Shown: positions 23,905 through 31,872 of the stretch, piece by piece | Numbering within the stretch: position 1 is the first letter of the stretch | How the letters are laid out: every line of letters begins with the position of its first letter | Source: Clostridia bacterium | Lineage (GTDB): Bacteria > Bacillota_A > Clostridia > Oscillospirales > CAG-272 | DNA length: 64,000 nt | Direction of reading: 5' to 3' | Assembly (NCBI GenBank): GCA_017501345.1 | Contig: JAFVXC010000009.1 | Coordinates: forward strand, 1 to 64,000 | The notes under the pieces: generated by a model | What the model saw: only the letters and a program-made list of their open reading frames with translations | Database searches by the model: none | What the model was told of the DNA's origin: nothing | Translations under genes and position numbers: made by a program

Positions 23905-25014
23905 TTACTGCGGTGTTTCGAGCTCGGCGACGGTCTCGGCGATCGGGAGCGTAACGGTAAAGGTGCTACCCTTCTGCTCCTCGCTTTCGACCGTGATCTC
24001 GCCCCCGCAAAGCTCGACGATGCGGCGTACGAGTGTCAGACCGATACCGTTGCCCTCGCTTTTGTGGGAGGAGTCTCCCTGATAGAATTTATCGAAGATG
24101 CGGTCGCGGATCTCCTCGGGCATACCGATACCTGTGTCCGTGATCCTGACCGTGACGTTTTGTCCGTCCTGACGGAGCGATACGCCGACCGTGCCGTTCT
24201 CGGGAGTGAATTTGACCGCGTTTCCGAGGAGATTCACCCAAAGCTCTGCGAGCATCTCCTCATTTGCGTAGCAGCGAACCGTGTCGAGGTCGAGATCAAG
24301 CTCGAGATTTTTCTCATCCCACTGCTTTTCAAGCAGCAGAATGCAGTGACGAAGCTGCTCGTCGAGGTCGTAGGAGGTCTTTCCGCCGACGATCGTCTGA
24401 TTTTCGTACTGTGAGAGGAGCAGGATGCGAGACGCCATACGCGTGAGACGGTCGGACTCCTTGCAGATGATCTCGAGGTACTCCTCGCGTCTCTCCTCGG
24501 GGAGGTCTCCGTAGCGGAGCTGATGTGCAAAGCCGCGGATCGACACGATCGGTGTCTTGAATTCATGGGAGAAATTGCTGATAAAGTCCTTTCGGAAGAT
24601 CTCGGTCTGCTCGAGGTCACTTGCCATACTGTTGAAGGCCTCTTGAAGCTCCGCAACCTCGAAAATGCCCTTGTCGTCGTGAACGCGAACCGAAAGGTCT
24701 CCCTCTCCGAGCTTTTTCGCCGCGCGGATCGTCTCGCGGAGGGGATACAGAATACGAAAGGAAAGAAGGGCAGCGAGCGCCGAGCCGATGATGAGGCTCG
24801 GGATGAACATAATGAGCAGAAGCCCGAACGGAGCCGATTGCACGATCCTTATAAAGCCGAAAAGTGCGTTGAGCAGAAAGAGGATCGTGCCCGTGATAAG
24901 CCCCGATATGAGCATCAGGGTGAATACGTAAGAGATCAGGACGACGCGCAGGCTGCGGTAGCGTCTTGTGGCGCGCTCGCCTTGGGAGGGATGCTTCAGT
25001 GGGCGTTTCTTCAT
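23905..25014 (-). CDS. Sensor histidine kinase (HAMP, HisKA, HATPase)
   Basis: 369 residues. Two membrane helices (about 23-55 and 62-90) enclose almost no extracellular loop, so the signal is probably sensed within or near the membrane. A HAMP domain (about 88-140) leads to the HisKA box SHEFKTP with phospho-accepting His150. The ATPase domain has the N box (ELWVNLLGNAVKF), G1 DTGIGMP and G2 GNGIGLTL. It starts 14 bp after response regulator 1, so the pair is coupled. The short sensor suggests cell-envelope stress or antimicrobial peptides; that is inference. Confidence 0.93.
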   Translation of the reverse strand: MKKRPLKHPSQGERATRRYRSLRVVLISYVFTLMLISGLITGTILFLLNALFGFIRIVQSAPFGLLLIMFIPSLIIGSALAALLSFRILYPLRETIRAAKKLGEGDLSVRVHDDKGIFEVAELQEAFNSMASDLEQTEIFRKDFISNFSHEFKTPIVSIRGFAHQLRYGDLPEERREEYLEIICKESDRLTRMASRILLLSQYENQTIVGGKTSYDLDEQLRHCILLLEKQWDEKNLELDLDLDTVRCYANEEMLAELWVNLLGNAVKFTPENGTVGVSLRQDGQNVTVRITDTGIGMPEEIRDRIFDKFYQGDSSHKSEGNGIGLTLVRRIVELCGGEITVESEEQKGSTFTVTLPIAETVAELETPQ

Positions 25015-25028
25015 GGTCGCATTTTCCT

Positions 25029-25712
25029 TTATTTTGCTTTGACGGTCGGAACAGCCTTATAGCCGAGACCACGGATGGTCGAGATCGAAAAGTCGGGATT
25101 GTCGCGGAAGCGATCTCTGAGACGGCTGATATGCACGTCGACCGTGCGCTCGTCGCTCTCGCTGTCCATATCCCAGATGTCGTCCATCAGGGAGCGGCGG
25201 GTAAAGATCTTGTTCGGATAAGAGAGAAGCTTGAAGAGGAGGAGAAATTCCTTTTGCGTGAGCTCGACCGTTCCCTCGGGGGTTGTTACGGTGAGAGAAT
25301 CGTAGAGGAGCGTGGTGTCACCGACCGTGAGCTTTCGCTCGCTGACAATGCGGGAGCGGCGCAGGAGTGCCGCGATGCGGAGGATCATCTCCTCCTCGTC
25401 AACCGGTTTAACCATATAGTCGTCGGTTCCGATCAGGAAGCCGCGCTTTTTGTCGGCGGGACTTTCCTTTGCCGTGACCATCAGGATCGGGAGATCGCTC
25501 CCGCCCTGCCGAAGGGTCTCCGTGAAGGCGTAGCCGTCCATACGCGGCATCATCAGGTCGAGAACGACGAGATCAATATGCGTTTTTTCGAGAATTTCGA
25601 GGGCTTCGATACCATCCGCCGCCGTATACGGGGAGTATCCGTATCGTGTCAGAACCGCAGCCATCAGCTTGCGGGTGCTCGGATCGTCCTCGGCAATGAG
25701 AATGTTGAACAT
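25029..25712 (-). CDS. OmpR/PhoB-family response regulator 1
   Basis: 227 residues from the ATG at 25712 (GGAAAGGA upstream). The open frame runs on for 78 more codons but these have no receiver-like content. The receiver domain has a complete pocket: Glu8-Asp9-Asp10, phospho-accepting Asp52, the Thr of MVTAKES and the Lys of MVKPVD. The C-terminal winged helix (about 130-225) has the transactivation loop and recognition helix RTVDVHISRLRDRF. It should be the direct partner of the kinase encoded 14 bp downstream. Confidence 0.93.
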   Translation of the reverse strand: MFNILIAEDDPSTRKLMAAVLTRYGYSPYTAADGIEALEILEKTHIDLVVLDLMMPRMDGYAFTETLRQGGSDLPILMVTAKESPADKKRGFLIGTDDYMVKPVDEEEMILRIAALLRRSRIVSERKLTVGDTTLLYDSLTVTTPEGTVELTQKEFLLLFKLLSYPNKIFTRRSLMDDIWDMDSESDERTVDVHISRLRDRFRDNPDFSISTIRGLGYKAVPTVKAK

Positions 25713-25755
25713 ATGTGAGTCCTTTCCGGGCTCTGTACCGTGCGGCACGAGCCTC

Positions 25756-26439
25756 TTACGCGGTTTCGAATTTGTATCCGACGCCCCAGACGGTGCGGAT
25801 CGTCCACTGATCTGAGACACCCTCGCATTTTTCTCGTACCTTTCTGACGTGGGCGTCGATCGTGCGGGTGTTTCCGAGATAATTGTAGCCCCAGACCTGA
25901 TCGAGAAGCTGATCGCGTGTATAGACCTTATTGGGGTTTGACGCAAGGAAATAGAGAAGCTGAAGCTCCTTCGGTGTAAGGTCGACGCGATCGCCGTTCA
26001 GCCGCAGCTCGTACTTGTCGATCGAAAGCTCAAGCTTGTCGAGCGTGATCGTGCGGTTATCCTCTGCGCGGTCTAAGATGCGACTGCGGCGCAGGACTGC
26101 CTTCGCACGCGCGCCGAGCTCGCGCATATCGCACGGCTTCAGGAGAAAGTCGTCGGCACCCGCTTCGAGCCCGTGTACCTTGTCCGCAACGGTCGCGCGG
26201 GGGGAGGTGAGGATGATCGGAACCGAGGAGCTCTTGCGGATCTCCTCGCAAAGAGAGGCTTTCCCCTCCGAGAGGAGTGCATCGAGAATGATAAGATCGG
26301 GGGAGAAGGTCTCTACACGGCAAAGCGTGTCCGTGCCCGAGGAGACCGATTCAACGGTATAATTGTTGCTCGACAGATATCTTGAGAGATCGGTACGGAG
26401 CGTGGGATTGGCTTCTGCCAGTAAAATGCGTTCGTTCAT
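25756..26439 (-). CDS. OmpR/PhoB-family response regulator 2, receiver pocket altered
   Basis: 227 residues. The winged-helix DNA-binding domain is intact (RTIDAHVRKVREK). The receiver keeps the phospho-acceptor Asp53, the Thr of ILTSPRA and the Lys of LLKPCD, but the metal-binding acidic pair is changed: EAN stands where regulator 1 has EDD, so the second acidic residue is Ala10. Phosphorylation may be weak or absent. It is the first gene of the unit, 43 bp before regulator 1. One kinase with two regulators of equal length suggests duplication and divergence, or cross-talk with another kinase. Confidence 0.9.
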   Translation of the reverse strand: MNERILLAEANPTLRTDLSRYLSSNNYTVESVSSGTDTLCRVETFSPDLIILDALLSEGKASLCEEIRKSSSVPIILTSPRATVADKVHGLEAGADDFLLKPCDMRELGARAKAVLRRSRILDRAEDNRTITLDKLELSIDKYELRLNGDRVDLTPKELQLLYFLASNPNKVYTRDQLLDQVWGYNYLGNTRTIDAHVRKVREKCEGVSDQWTIRTVWGVGYKFETA

Positions 26440-26494
26440 TGCTGTATCCCTTCCTTTCGGATAGATGTTTGCTTTACGGATACAGTATATCGCA

Positions 26495-26523
26495 CGAATA
26501 TCAAATGAAATTCAAGCGAATAT
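26495..26523. promoter_or_regulatory. Direct repeat CGAATAT, possible response-regulator box
   Basis: CGAATAT at 26495-26501 recurs 22 bp later at 26517-26523, two helical turns, about 55 bp upstream of regulator 2. A TATACT -10 lies downstream at about 26484-26489 on the minus strand, with no good -35, as expected for an activated promoter. Confidence 0.4.
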
Positions 26524-26539
26524 GAAGCACAGATTAAAT

Positions 26540-26709
26540 TTGTGAAAGAAATATGAACGGCACGTGGATGTGCTCCCGAATCACGTATCATATAGGTTCT
26601 TCCTCTAAAGTATACCTGATTTCGACCGAAAAAGCAAGAGGGTTATCGGAGACTGTGGGGAAAACACGAAAATTTTACGCTTTGTTCGAAATATTCGTGC
26701 AGCGTGGGG
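26540..26709. other. Intergenic stretch without a recognisable gene
   Basis: Between the regulator promoter region and the lipoprotein promoter. I see no ORF with codon-like content, no strong hairpin and no repeat. Confidence 0.4.
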
Positions 26710-26738
26710 TTGCAATTTCTCTTTCTTTGTGGTATCAT
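26710..26738 (+). promoter_or_regulatory. Promoter of the repeat lipoprotein gene
   Basis: TTGCAA (26710-26715), 17-bp spacer, TATCAT (26733-26738), about 60 bp before the ATG. Confidence 0.6.
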
Positions 26739-26799
26739 ATAACTCGTGAAATAATAACTGCCGCCACAGATGCGGCGTGGAATGATGAGGTAAGATTGA

Positions 26800-27963
26800 A
26801 TGAGCTTTAAGAATAAGACCGCAAAACGGGCGCCTCGCGCCATTCTTTCCGTCTTGCTGGTGGTGCTCCTCCTTTCGTCGATGCTGATGCTTTCGGGATG
26901 TGGAGGCTCATCGTCATCGGTCAAGGCTCCCGATACCGATGCGGGAAGCTGTGGCACGGGTGTGGAGTACGAATTTAACGGTACGCTCTCCCGCCTTACG
27001 ATCAAGGGCTCGGGTGATATGGCCGATTATAAATCTCCCGATGAGGTGCCGTGGGCGGAATACGCGCCTGCGATCGAAAAGATCGTGATCTCCGAAAGCA
27101 TTACGTCGATCGGTGACTATGCGTTCTATTACTGCACTGCTGTCGAGAAGGTCAATATCGAGGCGAAGGCACTCACGTCGATCGGCAGCTACGCCTTCTG
27201 GATGAATCGGATGCTTGCGGAGATCGAGATCCCCGCGACCGTGACCGAGATCGGCGCATATGCGTTTGCATATTGCTCGTCGCTGACCTCGGCTTCGACC
27301 GAGAAGCTCGATACGCTCGGGACAGGTGCGTTTATGGGCTGCACCGCGCTCGAGGTCGCTTCACTTGGCGGAACTATTACGGCGATCCCCGAAAAGGCAT
27401 TTATGAACTGCGCGGCACTGAAGACCGTGGCATATCCCGAAACCGTCGGGGCACTTGACGAAAAGTCCTTCGTCAACGCAAATCCCGATGCGGAAAAGAC
27501 TGTGATCAAATCCTCGGCAACCCTTACGATCGAGTACGTTGACGCCGACGGAAAAGCACTTGCCGAGACGTACACTGCAGTGCTCGATAAGGGTGCCGAA
27601 TACAGCGTGCCGACTCCTGCAGTCGAGGGCTATACCATCCCTGCGGGGAAGGAAACGATCTCGGGCACGATGCCCGGCGCAGATGTTGCGTTGAAGGTCA
27701 TATACACGAAGGCTGCGGCTGACACGGGCACCTCGGACGATGAGACCGCGGCTCCGCCCGTCGGAACCGACGGAACAGGATCCGATGCAGATAAAGAGCC
27801 TGAGGAGGAGACTCCTGTCATATTCCTCGTGTTGCTCGTTGTGATCGTTGTTGCGATCGTGATCGGTGCGGTGCTTCTGATGCGCTCCGGAAAGAATATC
27901 ACGAAGGATTCGCAGACCGTTCGGAAGAATGATCCGAAGAACGGAAAGGGAAAGAAAAAATAA
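26800..27963 (+). CDS. Surface lipoprotein with leucine-rich (BspA-like) repeats and C-terminal membrane helix
   Basis: 387 residues. A long signal peptide ends in the lipobox LMLSGC (Cys34). Then come BspA-type leucine-rich repeats (repeating pattern IGDYAFYYC, IGSYAFWMN, IGAYAFAYC, LGTGAFMGC; about 85-215), a MucBP-like beta domain (LTIEYVDADGKALAE...VIYTK; about 240-305), an acidic Thr/Pro linker and a hydrophobic C-terminal helix (about 346-365) with a basic tail. It would be held in the membrane at both ends, with the repeat domains outside, as in surface proteins for host or matrix contact. The ribosome binding site is weak (GAGGTAAG). Confidence 0.85.
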   Translation: MSFKNKTAKRAPRAILSVLLVVLLLSSMLMLSGCGGSSSSVKAPDTDAGSCGTGVEYEFNGTLSRLTIKGSGDMADYKSPDEVPWAEYAPAIEKIVISESITSIGDYAFYYCTAVEKVNIEAKALTSIGSYAFWMNRMLAEIEIPATVTEIGAYAFAYCSSLTSASTEKLDTLGTGAFMGCTALEVASLGGTITAIPEKAFMNCAALKTVAYPETVGALDEKSFVNANPDAEKTVIKSSATLTIEYVDADGKALAETYTAVLDKGAEYSVPTPAVEGYTIPAGKETISGTMPGADVALKVIYTKAAADTGTSDDETAAPPVGTDGTGSDADKEPEEETPVIFLVLLVVIVVAIVIGAVLLMRSGKNITKDSQTVRKNDPKNGKGKKK

Positions 27964-27980
27964 ATAAAGAATAAAAATCA

Positions 27981-28020
27981 GCGAGCTGTCGTAAAATTCT
28001 GCGATAGCTCGCCCTTTTTT
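27981..28020 (+). terminator. Terminator of the repeat lipoprotein gene
   Basis: An 11-bp stem (27981-27991 with 28002-28012, one G-U pair), then CC and six T. Confidence 0.85.
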
Positions 28021-28034
28021 CGGGGCTTTTGTGC

Positions 28035-28063
28035 TTGACAAAATGGGATTTCTTCGATATAAT
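28035..28063 (+). promoter_or_regulatory. rnz promoter
   Basis: TTGACA (28035-28040), 17-bp spacer, TATAAT (28058-28063). Confidence 0.85.
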
Positions 28064-28103
28064 AGAGATGTAAAACGGTGAACGCGCGGAAGGGGGGAGA
28101 GTC

Positions 28104-29015
28104 GTGCTCGAAGTGATTTTGCCCGGAACGGGCGGAACCGTTCCGAGAAAGGATCGGTGGCTTGCGACCTGCCTTCTCAGATACCAAGGAAGCTCGCTTT
28201 TGATCGATTGCGGCGAGGGTACGCAGATCGCCCTGAAGGAAGCGGGCGTCACGATGAAGCCGATCGACGTTCTCTGCCTTACGCACTACCACGCCGACCA
28301 CGCGAGTGGGCTTCCCGGATTTCTCCTCACGATGGGGAATGAGGGCAGAGAGGAGCCGCTGACCGTCATCGGTCCGAAGGGACTCGAAAGCGTCCTGCGC
28401 GGACTTCTCGTCGTTGGAGCTCCGTCCTTCCCGATCAGAATGTATGAGCTTGACGGAGAAGTGCCTCTGCCGATCACGGTCGGAGACTACGAGATACAGC
28501 CCTTCCGTCTTGAGCACGGCATTCCGTGCTACGGATACAGAGTGTCGATCGCCCGCGCGGGAAAATTCGATCCCTTGAAGGCGCGCGCGAATGGGGTTCC
28601 GATGTGCTACTGGAGCCGGCTGCAGAGGGGCGAGGCGGTCGAGGGTGCTGACGAGATCTACACCCCCGATATGGTGCTCGGCCCACCGAGACGCGGGCTT
28701 TCGGTCACCTATGCGACCGATACGCGACCGCTCCCCGTGATCTCTGAAATGGCGCGAGGAGGGGATCTTCTCATTTGCGAGGGGATGTACGGCGATCCCG
28801 AAAAGGAGGCTCGTGCCGAGGAGGCAGGGCATATGCTTTACAGAGATGCGGCGGGTCTTGCGAAGGAGGCGGGTGTCGAGCGGCTCTGGTTGACGCATTA
28901 CAGCCCATCTATGAAGGAGCCCGAGGAGTTTCTCGAGAGCGAAGCACGAACAGTCTTCGCGGAAGCGGTCTGCGGCTATGACGGAATGCGCGATACTCTG
29001 CGCTTCAAGGAATAA
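28104..29015 (+). CDS. rnz: Ribonuclease Z (tRNA 3' endonuclease)
   Basis: 303 residues from a GTG start preceded by AAGGGGGGAG. The metallo-beta-lactamase zinc motif THYHADH gives His61, His63, Asp65 and His66; further ligands are in LEHG, YATDT and LTHYSP. The exosite region typical of RNase Z (YWSRLQRGEAVEG...GPPRRG) is present, which argues against a generic lactamase-fold hydrolase. It cuts pre-tRNAs that lack an encoded CCA, and tRNA-Ser and tRNA-Arg in this window are such tRNAs. Confidence 0.92.
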   Translation: MLEVILPGTGGTVPRKDRWLATCLLRYQGSSLLIDCGEGTQIALKEAGVTMKPIDVLCLTHYHADHASGLPGFLLTMGNEGREEPLTVIGPKGLESVLRGLLVVGAPSFPIRMYELDGEVPLPITVGDYEIQPFRLEHGIPCYGYRVSIARAGKFDPLKARANGVPMCYWSRLQRGEAVEGADEIYTPDMVLGPPRRGLSVTYATDTRPLPVISEMARGGDLLICEGMYGDPEKEARAEEAGHMLYRDAAGLAKEAGVERLWLTHYSPSMKEPEEFLESEARTVFAEAVCGYDGMRDTLRFKE

Positions 29016-29074
29016 GACCGCATTTGATACTACGGTTTATAAAAATAAACATAAAAAGGAAACGGTAAAATTTT

Positions 29075-29800
29075 ATGCTGAACATCCAAACCTATCCCGA
29101 CTACAATGCAATGTCTGCAGCAGCTGCAGAGATCATTTCGATGCAGGTCATTCAGAAGCCGAACAGCATCCTCGGACTTGCCACAGGCTCGACTCCCGAG
29201 GGGCTTTACAGCTGCCTCGTCGGCAAGTTCCTCCGCGGTCAGGTCGACTTCTCCGGCGTTACGAGCGTCAATCTGGACGAATACTATCCGATCTCGCCCG
29301 ATAACGCGCAGAGCTATCGCTATTTTATGAACCATCACCTCTTCAACCACGTTAACATCAACAAGGGTAATACCTACGTGCCCGACGGCACCGCCGCCGA
29401 CGGCGATGCAGAGGCAAGCCGCTACGAGGCGCTTGTCGAGTCGCTCGGTCAGGTCGATATTCAGGTGCTCGGCATTGGTCGAAACGGTCATATCGGCTTC
29501 AATGAGCCCGGCGATGAGCTCATTCCCACGACACACGTTACTGAGCTTCTGGACAGCACGATCGAGGCGAATGCGCGCTTTTTCGCATCGAAGGAGGATG
29601 TTCCGACCCACGCACTGACGATGGGCATCGGCACGATCTTTAAGGCAAAGCAGATCCTTCTCCTGATCAGCGGTAAGGAAAAGCACGATGCTTTGGTACG
29701 CCTCATGGCGGGCAAGGTCACGACCGATTGTCCCGCAACCCTGCTCCTCCTCCATCCGAACGTCACGGTGCTTTGCGACACCGAGGCATACGACGGCTAA
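29075..29800 (+). CDS. nagB: Glucosamine-6-phosphate deaminase
   Basis: 241 residues, normal for NagB. Motifs: LGLATGSTPEGLY for phosphate binding, NLDEYYP with the catalytic acid, the GIGRNGHIGFNEPGD active-site loop with its His, and ALTMGIGTI. It converts glucosamine-6-phosphate to fructose-6-phosphate and ammonia, the entry step for amino sugars into glycolysis. AAGGAAACGG lies upstream. The deacetylase nagA is not adjacent; ywlG follows by 10 bp. Confidence 0.95.
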   Translation: MLNIQTYPDYNAMSAAAAEIISMQVIQKPNSILGLATGSTPEGLYSCLVGKFLRGQVDFSGVTSVNLDEYYPISPDNAQSYRYFMNHHLFNHVNINKGNTYVPDGTAADGDAEASRYEALVESLGQVDIQVLGIGRNGHIGFNEPGDELIPTTHVTELLDSTIEANARFFASKEDVPTHALTMGIGTIFKAKQILLLISGKEKHDALVRLMAGKVTTDCPATLLLLHPNVTVLCDTEAYDG

Positions 29801-29810
29801 GGAGATCCGA

Positions 29811-30383
29811 ATGGAAGCTCTGAATGCAAACGGTGTGGCGGTCGATCTTGAGGCCGTTCGCAGAGATGCAGCGCTTCTCACGAGAGAGCTTCTCGATGCC
29901 TCGGAGCTTCGCGCGGGCGATATTTTCGTTGTCGGTTGCTCGTCCTCCGAGGTCGTCGGGGGAAGCATTGGCAAAGCCTCCTCGCTTGAAGCCGCAGTGG
30001 CGGTTTACGAGGGAATCGCTCCGATTCTTGCAGAGGCGGGTGTTTTCCTTGCTGTCCAGTGCTGTGAGCACCTGAACCGTGCTCTCATCATCGAGCGCGC
30101 GTGCGCCGAGCGGTATCGGTATGACGCGGTCTCTGTTTGCCCGAAGCCGAAGGCGGGCGGCTCGCTCGCGTATACGGCGTGGCAGAATTTTGCGTCGCCC
30201 GTCGCCGTTGAGCACATTCGTGCACATGCGGGGCTGGATATCGGTGGGACGCTCATCGGAATGCACCTTCGCGAAGTCGCCGTTCCCGTCCGCCTATCTC
30301 TTTCAAGACTTGGAGACGCGGTGGTCCTTGCAGCACGTACCCGACCGAAATACATCGGCGGTCCTCGTGCCTGTTACGAGTGA
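29811..30383 (+). CDS. ywlG: YwlG/DUF436 family protein
   Basis: 190 residues from the ATG at 29811 with AAGGAGA before it; the open frame extends further upstream only as an overlap with nagB. The protein matches the DUF436 (TIGR01440) family: VVGCSSSEVVGG near residue 45, QCCEHLNRALIIE, AYTAWQNFASPV, GLDIGGTLIGMHL. It is a cytoplasmic protein of unknown function, common in Firmicutes. It follows nagB by 10 bp and converges tail to tail with ylbJ with only 3 bp between them. Confidence 0.88.
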   Translation: MEALNANGVAVDLEAVRRDAALLTRELLDASELRAGDIFVVGCSSSEVVGGSIGKASSLEAAVAVYEGIAPILAEAGVFLAVQCCEHLNRALIIERACAERYRYDAVSVCPKPKAGGSLAYTAWQNFASPVAVEHIRAHAGLDIGGTLIGMHLREVAVPVRLSLSRLGDAVVLAARTRPKYIGGPRACYE

Positions 30384-30386
30384 GTG

Positions 30387-31418
30387 CTACGAAAACGCTG
30401 ACACGAGCCATACGGCGAGGGCACAGAGAAGCCCTGTTAAGAATTTACACAAGAAGTAAGAGCGGAAGGAAAGCGAATTCCTCCGCGCTCTGTCCGGCAA
30501 TTGGCGTTCTGCCGTTGCGATCACCTGCAGATGGGCGCAAAGTCCGCCCCATCCCGCAAAAAATCCGCAAAGAGCCCTGCCGCAGAGACCGTTTACCGTT
30601 TCTGCGGCGTTTTTGGTTCCGCGTGAAAGCTCGAGAAGCCCCGACAGAAAAATCGAGAGCGCAGGCGGCGCTCCGAGCGCCGAGAGCAGAGCATCAAGTG
30701 CGCTCGACAACACCGAAAAGAAGACAACGAAGGCGGAGACCGTCACGGCGGTCTCGCCCGCCCGTACGACCGACGAAACGAAAAGTGACGAGGGGTGTAT
30801 ATGCGTACGGACAGAGAGCGGTGCTTCGGAGCGCTCGCATACACCGAACACAAAACGAAGCGCGATGCCTATTAGAATGGTGGAAGCGACTGATGCGAGG
30901 TAGAGCGTGAGCCCGAATCCACGGTCGCGGAAAAATCCACCGCCGACAGCGGCAAAAAGAAAGGCAAAGCTCGGTCCGTTCGAGAGGAAGAGCAGGCGCT
31001 CAGCCTCGGTTTTTGACAGCGTGCCCTCACCGTAAAGAGACGATACGATGCGCGCGCCGACGGGAAAGCCGCAAAACGCACCGAGCAGAAACGCGCTTGC
31101 CCCTACCCCTGATATGCCGAATAGTGTGCCCGTAACGCGCGACAGTTTGCGCCCGATACGCTCACCGAGCCCGCTTTCCGTCAGAAGAGACGCGAGAACG
31201 AGAAAGGGAAAGAGCGCTGGAACGACCGATCTCGCCGCGAGCAGAAGTCCGATCCGTGCCGCATCCCCACTCGCTGTTGTATCCTTGATGACGAACCAAA
31301 GGAGCAGAGCCGAAAGAAGCAGAGTAATGCTTTCGGATAGCGAGAGACCGATAGGATGCCGATGGGTGAGCCGACCCTTTGCGGTGGTGCGGGACCGATG
31401 CGCCTGCGTGTCCGTCAT
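30387..31418 (-). CDS. ylbJ: Sporulation membrane protein YlbJ (SpoVV-like)
   Basis: 343 residues with about eight hydrophobic helices and the gate/nucleoside-recognition repeats: RSVVPALFPFLVLASLL, GAFCGFPVGARIVSSLY, LLFLSNGPSFAF and the mirrored second half with LSGLLELSRG. In Bacillus YlbJ (SpoVV) lies in the outer forespore membrane and is required for dipicolinic acid uptake into spores. AGGAGGAAAAGGG precedes the ATG. It is divergent from yqfC, another sporulation gene, so both may be switched on in the mother cell. Confidence 0.9.
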   Translation of the reverse strand: MTDTQAHRSRTTAKGRLTHRHPIGLSLSESITLLLSALLLWFVIKDTTASGDAARIGLLLAARSVVPALFPFLVLASLLTESGLGERIGRKLSRVTGTLFGISGVGASAFLLGAFCGFPVGARIVSSLYGEGTLSKTEAERLLFLSNGPSFAFLFAAVGGGFFRDRGFGLTLYLASVASTILIGIALRFVFGVCERSEAPLSVRTHIHPSSLFVSSVVRAGETAVTVSAFVVFFSVLSSALDALLSALGAPPALSIFLSGLLELSRGTKNAAETVNGLCGRALCGFFAGWGGLCAHLQVIATAERQLPDRARRNSLSFRSYFLCKFLTGLLCALAVWLVSAFS

Positions 31419-31494
31419 ACCCTTTTCCTCCTATGCATAGAATTTATCGGTCGGCTGTGCCGACACGGTAATTTATGTGATGCGGAGGCAGAAT

Positions 31495-31872
31495 ATGAGC
31501 TATGGGCAGGGAGAGAAGGAGCATAATCGGAGGGACAAGGGTGTGGCGCGGCTGCGCGATCGGATCGGGCAGGCGCTCGGCATTCCATCCGATGCTATCG
31601 GTCTGTCAAGCGGCTTTATGGCAGAGCTTCGAGGGCGGAGCGGCGTGACCGTGCGGGGCTGTCGAAGGATCTTAAGGTATTCACGTGAAAAAATACGGCT
31701 GGACACGCGCGATGGCGCGGTCACCGTTGTCGGTGAGGATCTAACCTGCACGATGTACTGCTCGGACTCGATCGGGATAGAGGGAAGGGTCGGCGGTGTG
31801 TATTTTGACGATCGATCTGCGACGCTTATGCAGAGTCTTTCGTGCTCTTTCGGAGAGGGGGGAGACGAATGA
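31495..31872 (+). CDS. yqfC: YabP/YqfC family sporulation protein
   Basis: 125 residues from the ATG at 31495, chosen because GGAGG (31483-31487) is 7 bp away; a GTG at 31477 lies before that site. The YabP fold region (VTVRGCRRILRYSREKIRLDTRDGAVTVVGEDL) is present. In Bacillus yqfC and yqfD are co-transcribed in the mother cell under sigma-E. The stop overlaps the yqfD start (ATGA). Confidence 0.88.
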   Translation: MSYGQGEKEHNRRDKGVARLRDRIGQALGIPSDAIGLSSGFMAELRGRSGVTVRGCRRILRYSREKIRLDTRDGAVTVVGEDLTCTMYCSDSIGIEGRVGGVYFDDRSATLMQSLSCSFGEGGDE

